Below, piece after piece: positions 1-5,371 of a stretch of 6,225 bases of DNA. Every line of letters begins with the position of its first letter. The stretch's first letter is position 1. A program made the position numbers and the translations under genes. Source of the DNA: an uncultured beta proteobacterium (GTDB taxonomy: Bacteria; Pseudomonadota; Gammaproteobacteria; Burkholderiales; Burkholderiaceae); the NCBI GenBank assembly GCA_903835865.1, contig CAILON010000194.1, positions 1-6,225 on the forward strand, read 5' to 3'. A model generated the notes under the pieces. That model did not search any database and had not been told where the DNA came from. It worked only from the letters and a program-made list of their open reading frames with translations.

Positions 1-665
1 ACAGATAACACCCCGGTTCCAACGCCAATATCAAAAGCTAGGGAATCTATCTGAATGGACCTCGGTAAAGGCGCCATAAGGACTAGCTCGATATACTCCC
101 CACGAATCGGTGAGAACACGCCGTAATGTGGATAAATGCGAATCTCTTCGTTATCTCTAGCCAGAATCGGAACGCCTTTTTTGCGCCACTCATGAGCGCT
201 AATCACCCCCAAAAGTTCGCGTAAGGAAATAATATAAGGCTGATCCTGCTTGCCATAAGCCTCTAAACAGGCCTCTGCGACCTCAGGAGCGCGTCTTAAA
301 GAAATACTATGGTCAGCATTCACTGGGATGAGCAGCATCCCAAGAATGCGCGCACGCTGAGACTGGGAGAGGCGATAAAGATTGAAGGTGTCTAGCGGAC
401 TTTTGCTTTTTTCTTTTTCAAGCCGCTCCGATCTGTGGGATTTCTTGGAGGGCTTATCAACCCTTCGGACCAGCGCCTGCAAAAGCTGTCGAGCATTCTG
501 AAAGTCGCCCCGATAAAGCATTGCAGTGCCTTCGCAGGCCAATCGGTATGCACTATCAGCGGTGAGCGTATCGTCAGCAAGAACCACCTTTTGATGGGGC
601 TTAACGCTATTCTCTGAATGCCATCGAGCGCTATGCTGTGCGCCACCTTCTTCCCATTGGATCAT
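1..665 (-). CDS. Class I SAM-dependent methyltransferase, 3' part beyond the left edge
   Basis: The minus strand stays open from an ATG at 665 to the window edge, giving 221 residues plus a partial codon. The last residues, about 209-221, read LAFDIGVGTGVLS. This is motif I (DxGxGxG, residues 212-218) of Rossmann-fold SAM methyltransferases, so the catalytic core lies mostly outside the window. The N-terminal part (RWHSEN, ADDTLTADSAYRLACEGTA, YRGDFQNARQLLQAL) resembles a conserved betaproteobacterial family often annotated as PrmC/HemK-like or small-domain methyltransferase; that recognition is from memory. Residues about 67-89 form a Lys/Arg/Ser-rich, probably disordered linker. The gene starts only 3 nt after the pirin stop, so translation is probably coupled and it is the last gene seen of the four-gene minus-strand operon. 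The substrate cannot be told from this part. An 84-codon ORF in another frame (392-646) is a shadow. Confidence 0.85.
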   Translation of the reverse strand, partial: MIQWEEGGAQHSARWHSENSVKPHQKVVLADDTLTADSAYRLACEGTAMLYRGDFQNARQLLQALVRRVDKPSKKSHRSERLEKEKSKSPLDTFNLYRLSQSQRARILGMLLIPVNADHSISLRRAPEVAEACLEAYGKQDQPYIISLRELLGVISAHEWRKKGVPILARDNEEIRIYPHYGVFSPIRGEYIELVLMAPLPRSIQIDSLAFDIGVGTGVLS

Positions 666-668
666 CGC

Positions 669-1523
669 TTAAGCACTCACAAAGCGGTTATTTTGATAAT
701 CATCAATCGCTTGTTCAATTTCCGCACGAGTGTTCATGACGAAAGGGCCGTGTTGCACGATAGGCTCATGCAAAGGCAATGCGGCTAGAACAATAAATTC
801 TGCTCCAGCGGCTCCTGCTTTCACTTTAAGGCGGTCTCCATCACCAAGCACAATAGCGGCCTGCTTTGGTGCAACTCGCATGGGGCCACCAACTTCAAGG
901 TCACCCTCATAAATATAAATAAACGCATTTTGTTCTTTAGGAATACGGTGCTCGAATTCAGCACCTGCTGGCAAATGCACATCCAAAAATACTGGTGCAG
1001 TAGTAATGCCCTGTATTGGACCTTGAATAACTTGAGCGTCACTTTCAAAACTGCCTGCGATCACCTTAACCGACCCCCCATTGACCAATGCGACCTTGGG
1101 AATATCCCCTACCTGAATATCTTTGTATCCAGCAGGCTTCATTTTTTCTGCTGCAGGCAAATTAATCCATAACTGGAAGCCACGCATTGCGCCGCTAACC
1201 TGCTGGGGCATTTCAGAATGAATAATGCCGCGCCCTGCTGTCATCCATTGCACCCCACCCGTCTTAAGATGCCCTTGATTGCCTAAATGATCCTCATGCA
1301 ACATATGACCTTCCAGCATATAAGTCACCGTCTCAAAGCCTCTGTGAGGATGCGCAGGAAAGCCGGCAACATAATCATTCGGATCGTTTGATGAGAACTC
1401 GTCGAGCATCAAAAAAGGATCTAAGCGAACTTGTTGCTGACCACCCAGACTACGACGCAGTTTCACACCCGCACCATCAGATGTAGAAATACCAGGAATA
1501 ATTGTTTGAATATTGCGAATCAT
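669..1523 (-). CDS. Pirin family protein (bicupin)
   Basis: This 284-residue protein has the usual length of bacterial pirins. The N-terminal cupin carries the signature HPHRGFETVTYMLEG (residues 58-72) and, further on, VQWMTAGRGIIHSEMP (residues 91-106). The four expected metal ligands are present as His58, His60, His102 and Glu104, so iron binding should be intact. The C-terminal cupin lacks this set, as is normal, and the tail (LHEPIVQHGPFVMNTRAEIE) is typical of the family. Family members act as cytoplasmic redox-sensing cofactors, and some, such as E. coli YhhW, cleave quercetin as dioxygenases; sequence alone does not say which applies here. The gene lies 22 bp downstream of the CMD gene and 3 bp upstream of the methyltransferase gene. 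The nearest good purine-rich site (GGAGAG, 1539-1544) is 15 nt from the ATG, which is too far for normal initiation and hints at coupled translation. Confidence 0.93.
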   Translation of the reverse strand: MIRNIQTIIPGISTSDGAGVKLRRSLGGQQQVRLDPFLMLDEFSSNDPNDYVAGFPAHPHRGFETVTYMLEGHMLHEDHLGNQGHLKTGGVQWMTAGRGIIHSEMPQQVSGAMRGFQLWINLPAAEKMKPAGYKDIQVGDIPKVALVNGGSVKVIAGSFESDAQVIQGPIQGITTAPVFLDVHLPAGAEFEHRIPKEQNAFIYIYEGDLEVGGPMRVAPKQAAIVLGDGDRLKVKAGAAGAEFIVLAALPLHEPIVQHGPFVMNTRAEIEQAIDDYQNNRFVSA

Positions 1524-1545
1524 ACTTTTTAAATCATGCTCTCCA

Positions 1546-2097
1546 TTAGGCTGGCGGGTGATCTTCAGGGTTTACATCCAAAGCAATTAAGAAACGAGAC
1601 ACCATATTGTATGCGGCAATAACGGTTACCAGCTCTACCGTATCAGTACTGCCTAATTCTTTTTGTAGGCGTCCCATTAATTCAGAATCAACCTTAACGT
1701 TACGAGTCATTTGATACGTTAAATCGGCTGCGTCATTTTCTACTTGGCTAAACAGATTCTTTGGAAAGTTTGCCTGCCCGATGAGGCGCAATGCTTGCAC
1801 TTGTTCTTCAGTACCACCGGCTTTTTTAAATGGTGGGGCATGATGAAAGAATTCATACTCAGCACCATTCAAAACAGCTACGCCACACATGGCTAACTCT
1901 CGCAACTTGGGATCCAAAGACAGGTTATTGCGAATCTCACCAATGAAATGGTTCCAACCCTTAGCAATCGGTACGCTATGCAAGAGCATGCGATCTAGAT
2001 TGATAAATTGACCACCGCGCCTTTGACGAATCGCAGCAACTAACTCAGCTGGCTCAGCCAAATCCATTGGCTGGTAAGGAATTAAACGTTCTAACAT
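1546..2097 (-). CDS. Carboxymuconolactone decarboxylase (CMD)/AhpD-like family protein
   Basis: This 183-residue protein has the central CMD-fold helices, with LRELAMCGVAVLNGAEYEFF (residues 65-84) followed by HHAPPFKKAGGTEEQV (residues 85-100). Glu67, Tyr81, Glu82 and the His85/His86 pair sit where the family places conserved polar residues. The CxxC of AhpD-type peroxidase members is absent, since Cys71 stands alone. A thiol-peroxidase role is therefore unlikely and a decarboxylase or other small-molecule role more likely, although true gamma-carboxymuconolactone decarboxylase activity is not shown. No signal peptide is visible, so it should be cytoplasmic. It starts 9 bp after the Bug gene stop and precedes the pirin gene, which suggests work on the compound that the Bug protein captures. 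The N-terminus, with RRGGQFINLDRMLLHS at 26-41, matches related proteins I recall, which supports this start. Confidence 0.9.
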   Translation of the reverse strand: MLERLIPYQPMDLAEPAELVAAIRQRRGGQFINLDRMLLHSVPIAKGWNHFIGEIRNNLSLDPKLRELAMCGVAVLNGAEYEFFHHAPPFKKAGGTEEQVQALRLIGQANFPKNLFSQVENDAADLTYQMTRNVKVDSELMGRLQKELGSTDTVELVTVIAAYNMVSRFLIALDVNPEDHPPA

Positions 2098-2106
2098 AAC
2101 AACTTT

Positions 2107-3108
2107 CTATTGTCCAGTTTCTTTTATGTTGTTCTCAATGACAAACTTACCCCATACGGCGATTTGCTTGCCTATAAAGTTATTTAGTACCTCTGGATTA
2201 CCAGCCACAATATCAATGCCCTGTGCTTTTAGTTTTTCAGATACAGCAGGAGTCTTTAAGGCCTTAGTAACAGCCTGGTTCATTGCGTTCACAATGGCAG
2301 GTGGTGTTTTACCAGGGGCAAGTACTGCCCACCAAGCTGGAGCATTAAATCCAGGGAATCCGCTTTCTGAAATGGTTGGGACATTAGGCAATGCAGCAGA
2401 TCGTTTGGTCGTTGTAATAACCAATGGAATAACACCACCGCTGTCAATGTGAGGTTTTACTAAAAACTCCGAGCCTATCGCCAACTGCACCTGTCCACCC
2501 AAAGCATCCTGCATCAAGGGGCCGCCTCCACGATAAGGAATGTGATTCCAATCAAAGCCCGCTTGCTTAGCTAAACGTGCGATTGCTAAGTGTCCCAGAC
2601 TACCAATACCAATTGAGCCATAGCTAAATTGCTTACCCGCTTTTGACATCTCCACTAATTGCTTAAAGCTAGTGATGCCAGAGGACTTGCTAGCAACCAA
2701 GACCATTGGAGAGGTGCCAATCAATGTTACTGGCGCAATGTCTTTGATGGTGTCATAGGGAAGCTTGTCTTTTAAACTAGGATTCACGCCATGGGTATCA
2801 AAGACCACGGCAAAAGTATAGCCATCAGGGTCGGATCTGGCCATGGCGGCAGTCCCGATCACACCAGATGCACCACCAATATTTTCAACAATCACATTTT
2901 GTTTTAATTCAGACTGCAAAGCGGGCGCTAAGATACGGGCAACCTGATCAACAGATCCGCCAGGTGGAAATACGGCGATTAAGCGAATGGGTTTTTGAGT
3001 GGGCCAAGTTCCCACGCCTGCGGATTGGGCATTTACAAGAGTGCTGGCACCTAAGGCCAACACCCCTAATAGAACAGCTCTTTTGGCTATTTTTTGAAAA
3101 AACATCAT
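2107..3108 (-). CDS. Bug/TctC family periplasmic solute-binding protein (tripartite tricarboxylate transporter type)
   Basis: This 333-residue protein has the standard length and layout of Bug receptors. A signal peptide (MMFFQKIAKR, then a hydrophobic stretch ending LVNA) is probably cleaved after Ala27, with no lipobox cysteine, so the mature protein is free in the periplasm. Family motifs appear in order: PIRLIAVFPPGGSVDQVAR (40-58) with the ligand-loop PGGxxD, VENIGGASG (74-82), DPDGYT (93-98), LPYDTIKD (116-123) and HIPYRGGGP in the middle. Family ligands are mostly carboxylates bound through two water molecules and main-chain loops, so the exact ligand cannot be read from sequence. No TctA or TctB membrane subunit is in the window, making it an orphan receptor as is common in Burkholderiales. 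It leads the minus-strand operon with the CMD, pirin and methyltransferase genes. Start choice: GGAG at 3116-3119 lies 7 nt from the ATG at 3108; a second ATG follows at once at 3105. Confidence 0.95.
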   Translation of the reverse strand: MMFFQKIAKRAVLLGVLALGASTLVNAQSAGVGTWPTQKPIRLIAVFPPGGSVDQVARILAPALQSELKQNVIVENIGGASGVIGTAAMARSDPDGYTFAVVFDTHGVNPSLKDKLPYDTIKDIAPVTLIGTSPMVLVASKSSGITSFKQLVEMSKAGKQFSYGSIGIGSLGHLAIARLAKQAGFDWNHIPYRGGGPLMQDALGGQVQLAIGSEFLVKPHIDSGGVIPLVITTTKRSAALPNVPTISESGFPGFNAPAWWAVLAPGKTPPAIVNAMNQAVTKALKTPAVSEKLKAQGIDIVAGNPEVLNNFIGKQIAVWGKFVIENNIKETGQ

Positions 3109-3179
3109 GACTCGTCTCCCCCAAATTGAAGTCCAAGATTACCACCCCCTTGGCTAGCTTGCTTGATAATAGGCAGACT
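3109..3179. promoter_or_regulatory. Divergent intergenic spacer between the Bug operon and trhO
   Basis: These 71 bp must hold the start signals of both flanking genes unless promoters lie inside them. On the minus strand GGGGGAG (3116-3122) is a good ribosome site for the Bug gene. On the plus strand GATAAT (3165-3170) resembles a -10 box, but no -35 box stands at a proper distance, and a start from it would leave a leader of only a few bases before the trhO ATG at 3180. A 6 bp palindrome, GCTAGC, lies at about 3153-3158; it is too short to call an operator. No pair of sigma-70 boxes is convincing on either strand. Confidence 0.4.
3116..3122 (-). promoter_or_regulatory. Ribosome binding site of the first Bug gene
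   Basis: Read on the minus strand this is GGGGGAG, a strong Shine-Dalgarno match that ends 7 nt before the ATG at 3108. It favours that ATG over the adjacent one at 3105. Confidence 0.7.
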
Positions 3180-3950
3180 ATGAAGCCGATTTTGAATATT
3201 GCCGCCTATTTATTTGTCAGCCTAGATGACTTACCAGCGCTGCGCACCAAAATGCTCGAGGAATGCAATGCCCGTGAACTTAAGGGCACCATTTTATTGA
3301 CGGGCGAAGGCATCAATCTGTTCCTCGCCGGTAAGACAGTAGAGCTACGTAGCTTTTTAGATTGGCTCAGAACTGATTCCCGCTTCAGCCCGCTAGAAGC
3401 CAAAGAAAGTTGGTCTGAGCATCAGCCTTTTAAGAAGATGCTGATTAAGCTTAAAGCTGAAATTATTCGCATGAATCATCCGAGTATTCGACCAGAGTCA
3501 GGACGAGCGAATTTCATCAACCCTAAAAAATTACAAGAATGGCTTGATCGTGGCACAGATGATTTAGGTCGCCCAGTAGTGATGCTCGACACCCGCAATG
3601 CATTTGAAGTGGATTACGGCACCTTTGAGAATGCCCTGCACTTTAATATTCAAAAGTTCACTGAATTTCCAGAAGCAATTACTGCTCACAAGGAACAGTT
3701 AGCTGACAAAACGGTTGTGAGCTTTTGCACTGGTGGAATTCGCTGTGAAAAGTCAGGGATCTATATGCGCGAAATTGGCATGGAGCATACCTACCAATTA
3801 GAGGGTGGCATTCTGAAATATTTCGAGGAAGTAGGCTCAGCTCACTACCAAGGATCTTGCTTTGTATTTGATCAGCGGGAGGCTTTAGAGCCTAACTTAG
3901 ACTCCATTCCCTTTGAAGCCTCCAATCGCAAAAATATTAAGGTCAGTTAG
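3180..3950 (+). CDS. trhO: tRNA uridine(34) hydroxylase TrhO, rhodanese-domain protein, short form
   Basis: From the ATG at 3180 this gene encodes 256 residues. The N-terminal acylphosphatase-like part (ILNIAAYLFVSLDD, then LKGTILLTGEGINLFLAG at 35-52) and a C-terminal rhodanese domain (VVMLDTRNAFEVDYGTFENA, 133-152) are the TrhO/YceA (UPF0176) layout. The catalytic loop CTGGIRCEK (183-191) is intact, with Cys183 in the active position and Cys189 second. Family members hydroxylate U34 of certain tRNAs to ho5U using oxygen. The protein stops shortly after GSCFVFDQRE (about 225-234). E. coli TrhO is about 350 residues and continues into a Cys-rich tail missing here; I recall the short form as normal in betaproteobacteria. 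A TTG at 3126 would add 18 residues unlike the family and has no good ribosome site, so I prefer 3180. The stop interlocks with the stop of the convergent ABM gene. Confidence 0.92.
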   Translation: MKPILNIAAYLFVSLDDLPALRTKMLEECNARELKGTILLTGEGINLFLAGKTVELRSFLDWLRTDSRFSPLEAKESWSEHQPFKKMLIKLKAEIIRMNHPSIRPESGRANFINPKKLQEWLDRGTDDLGRPVVMLDTRNAFEVDYGTFENALHFNIQKFTEFPEAITAHKEQLADKTVVSFCTGGIRCEKSGIYMREIGMEHTYQLEGGILKYFEEVGSAHYQGSCFVFDQREALEPNLDSIPFEASNRKNIKVS

Positions 3951-4249
3951 TCAGACTTTCCAACTAAAGTCATGTGCTCGACCATGGGGGGTTTTGCAAA
4001 AAATGGACCCACAATGGCGCGCCAATCAGCAAATGCAGCTGAACCTCGAAAGTCTACGGTGTGATTTTCTAAGGTTTCCCAATAGATCAACAATACATAG
4101 CGCTCTGGGCTCTCTACGCTATGGTTTACCTTAAATCCCTTAAATCCCTTAGATTTAGCAATCACTGTCTCGACACCGCGCACAATGGCTTCCTCGAATT
4201 CAGGGCCCTTGTTGGGGTCAATCTCAATCTCACAGTGTTCCAAAATCAT
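3947..4249 (-). CDS. ABM-domain protein (antibiotic biosynthesis monooxygenase-like)
   Basis: This 100-residue protein has the size of single-domain ABM (dimeric alpha/beta barrel) proteins. Recognisable segments are GFKGFKVNHSVESPERYVLL, the family's strand region with a charged turn, then YWETLENHTVDFRGS and FADWRAIVGPFFAKPPMVEH. Relatives include cofactor-free monooxygenases and quinol monooxygenases such as YgiN, but many have no known substrate, and the name should not be read as antibiotic synthesis. The start at 4249 is fixed by AGGAG lying 7 nt upstream; the longer reading from 4303 would add 18 residues of non-family sequence from the spacer. It probably stands alone: its 3' end overlaps trhO by 4 bp in convergent orientation, and its 5' end faces the second Bug gene. 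Two adjacent 9 bp repeats (4131-4148) encode the GFKGFK segment. Confidence 0.85.
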   Translation of the reverse strand: MILEHCEIEIDPNKGPEFEEAIVRGVETVIAKSKGFKGFKVNHSVESPERYVLLIYWETLENHTVDFRGSAAFADWRAIVGPFFAKPPMVEHMTLVGKSD

Positions 4250-4253
4250 ACTT

Positions 4254-4258
4254 TTTCT
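4254..4258 (-). promoter_or_regulatory. Ribosome binding site of the ABM gene
   Basis: On the minus strand the bases just upstream of the ABM ATG read CGAGGAGAAAAAGT. The AGGAG core is followed by a 7 nt A-rich spacer. This near-ideal site decides the start at 4249 against the longer open frame from 4303. The core position is placed to within a base or two. Confidence 0.7.
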
Positions 4259-4277
4259 CCTCGGAAAATATTTGCCA

Positions 4278-4305
4278 TAAATAGTAGAATTACCTAGCTC
4301 CACAA
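4278..4305 (-). promoter_or_regulatory. Possible weak sigma-70 promoter for the ABM gene
   Basis: Read on the minus strand, TTGTGG (4300-4305) and TATTTA (4278-4283) are separated by 16 bp and point at the ABM gene, about 28 bp upstream of its ATG. Both boxes match the consensus only partly, so this is a suggestion drawn from position and spacing. Confidence 0.3.
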
Positions 4306-4338
4306 GATTAATCCATAAAAATAACCTGGACCTGAGAC

Positions 4339-5346
4339 ATGTTCAATACCCCTAATCGGCAATTGCCGATTTTTTTATCACGTGTGACCCTTGCTGCTCT
4401 TGCTTTGATGGCTAGTTTAGGTGTGCAAGCTCAAACCTCTGCCGTTACCCCTTATCCGGTTAAGCCCATCAAATTAATTGCTCCGGTTGCTGCAGGTGGG
4501 GGTCTAGATAATATTGCCCGGACCTTAGCAGAAAAACTATCACGCTCGATTGGACAACAAGTTGTCGTCGAGAATATGGGTGGTGGTGGTGGCTCAATCG
4601 CATCGCAAGCTGTAGCAAAAGCACCAGCTGATGGCTACACCCTCATGGTGGCTTATGTTGGCACCCATGGAACTAACCCTGCGGTACGAAGACTCCCTTA
4701 CGACGCAATCAAAGATTTCACCCCCATTGGCATGATTGGCGCTACTCCAAATGTTCTTGTAATAAACCCAGATTTACCAATTAAAAACTTTAAAGAATTT
4801 ATTGATTTTGCGAAAAAGAATCCTGCAAAACTAAGTTATGGCTCAGCTGGCCCAGGAACACTAACCCACCTAGGTATGGAGCAATTGAAGTTGGCTGCAG
4901 GCATTTTCATGGTGCACGTTCCCTATCGTGGCGTTGGCCCTGCCTATACAGACTTGCTAGCTGGTCAAACTCAGGCAATGTTCCCAACGCTTTTTGCAGC
5001 GCTTCCCTATATCAATACCAATCGAGTGCGTGGTCTGGCTGTGACAGGTGCAAAACGCAGTAGTGCAGCGCCAACTATCCCCACCTTTAAAGAACTTGGG
5101 TTCAATGGCTTTGACGGACAGCAGTGGTACGGTATTGTTGGCCCAGCCAACCTCCCGCCAGCAATTACAGCGAAGCTAAATGCTGATCTAAATAAAGTAT
5201 TAGCGCTTCCAGAGTTCTCTGAAAAGATGACTAGCGAAGCAATGACTTTAATGCCAATGACACCACAGCAATTTGGCAACTACATCAAAGAAGATATTGC
5301 ACGCTGGGCCAAAGTAGCCAAAGATCGCAATATCGAAATCGAATAA
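4339..5346 (+). CDS. Bug/TctC family periplasmic solute-binding protein (second copy, different subtype)
   Basis: This 335-residue protein has the full Bug layout. The signal peptide has a short polar N-region (MFNTPNRQLP), a hydrophobic core and a likely cut after Ala31 (GVQA), with no lipoprotein cysteine. Motifs in order are PIKLIAPVAAGGGLDNIAR (43-61), where AGGGLD replaces the PGGSVD of the other Bug protein here, VENMGGGGGS (77-86), PADGYT (96-101), LPYDAIKDF, and HVPYRGVGP in the middle. The different ligand loop suggests a different solute from that of the first Bug protein. No TctA/TctB genes are in view. The gene is followed after 25 bp by a MmgE/PrpD gene with its own ribosome site and no terminator between, so the two probably form an operon for uptake and use of a carboxylic acid. 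Five glycines in a row at 81-85 are encoded by a GGT-type repeat. Confidence 0.95.
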   Translation: MFNTPNRQLPIFLSRVTLAALALMASLGVQAQTSAVTPYPVKPIKLIAPVAAGGGLDNIARTLAEKLSRSIGQQVVVENMGGGGGSIASQAVAKAPADGYTLMVAYVGTHGTNPAVRRLPYDAIKDFTPIGMIGATPNVLVINPDLPIKNFKEFIDFAKKNPAKLSYGSAGPGTLTHLGMEQLKLAAGIFMVHVPYRGVGPAYTDLLAGQTQAMFPTLFAALPYINTNRVRGLAVTGAKRSSAAPTIPTFKELGFNGFDGQQWYGIVGPANLPPAITAKLNADLNKVLALPEFSEKMTSEAMTLMPMTPQQFGNYIKEDIARWAKVAKDRNIEIE

Positions 5347-5361
5347 TCCAATACCAGAAAT

Positions 5362-5365
5362 AGGA
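5362..5365 (+). promoter_or_regulatory. Ribosome binding site of the MmgE/PrpD gene
   Basis: AGGA lies 6 nt before the ATG at 5372. It supports this start and independent initiation within the Bug-MmgE/PrpD operon. Confidence 0.6.
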
Positions 5366-5371
5366 AATCAT

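Larger units (their letters stand above)
4250..4338. promoter_or_regulatory. Divergent intergenic spacer between the ABM gene and the second Bug gene
   Basis: These 89 bp are AT-rich and should hold the promoters of both divergent genes. On the minus strand AGGAG lies 7 nt before the ABM start, and a weak box pair is listed separately. On the plus strand TTGCCA (4272-4277) could be a -35 box and TAGAAT (4285-4290) a -10 box, but they are not correctly spaced with each other, and no other good partner was found. The plus-strand ribosome site is poor: GGA at 4328-4330, 8 nt before the ATG at 4339. No clear operator dyad was seen. Confidence 0.45.

Noticed and set aside
392..646. An 84-codon minus-strand frame rich in arginine and hydrophobic residues near the left edge
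   Set aside because: It overlaps the methyltransferase in another frame, and the methyltransferase frame is open throughout and matches its family. This is a shadow, and no frameshift is needed.
3153..3158. GCTAGC palindrome in the 71 bp divergent spacer
   Set aside because: The perfect symmetry is only 6 bp and no second copy or wider dyad is present, so it cannot be called an operator.
3126..3179. Longer trhO reading from a TTG start
   Set aside because: The 18 added residues are not family-like and no good ribosome site precedes the TTG. The ATG at 3180 begins with the family's usual N-terminus.
3947..4000. A rho-independent terminator between trhO and the ABM gene
   Set aside because: The stop codons overlap, and no GC-rich hairpin followed by a T run was found at the junction on either strand.
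3913..4134. A 73-codon plus-strand frame after trhO
   Set aside because: It runs antisense to the ABM gene and overlaps the trhO end, with no recognisable protein features.
4250..4303. Longer ABM reading starting at 4303
   Set aside because: The extension covers the promoter region, and a near-ideal AGGAG site stands 7 nt before the internal ATG at 4249.
5007..5279. A 90-codon minus-strand frame inside the second Bug gene
   Set aside because: It is the antisense shadow of a well-supported receptor gene with no ribosome site or family features.
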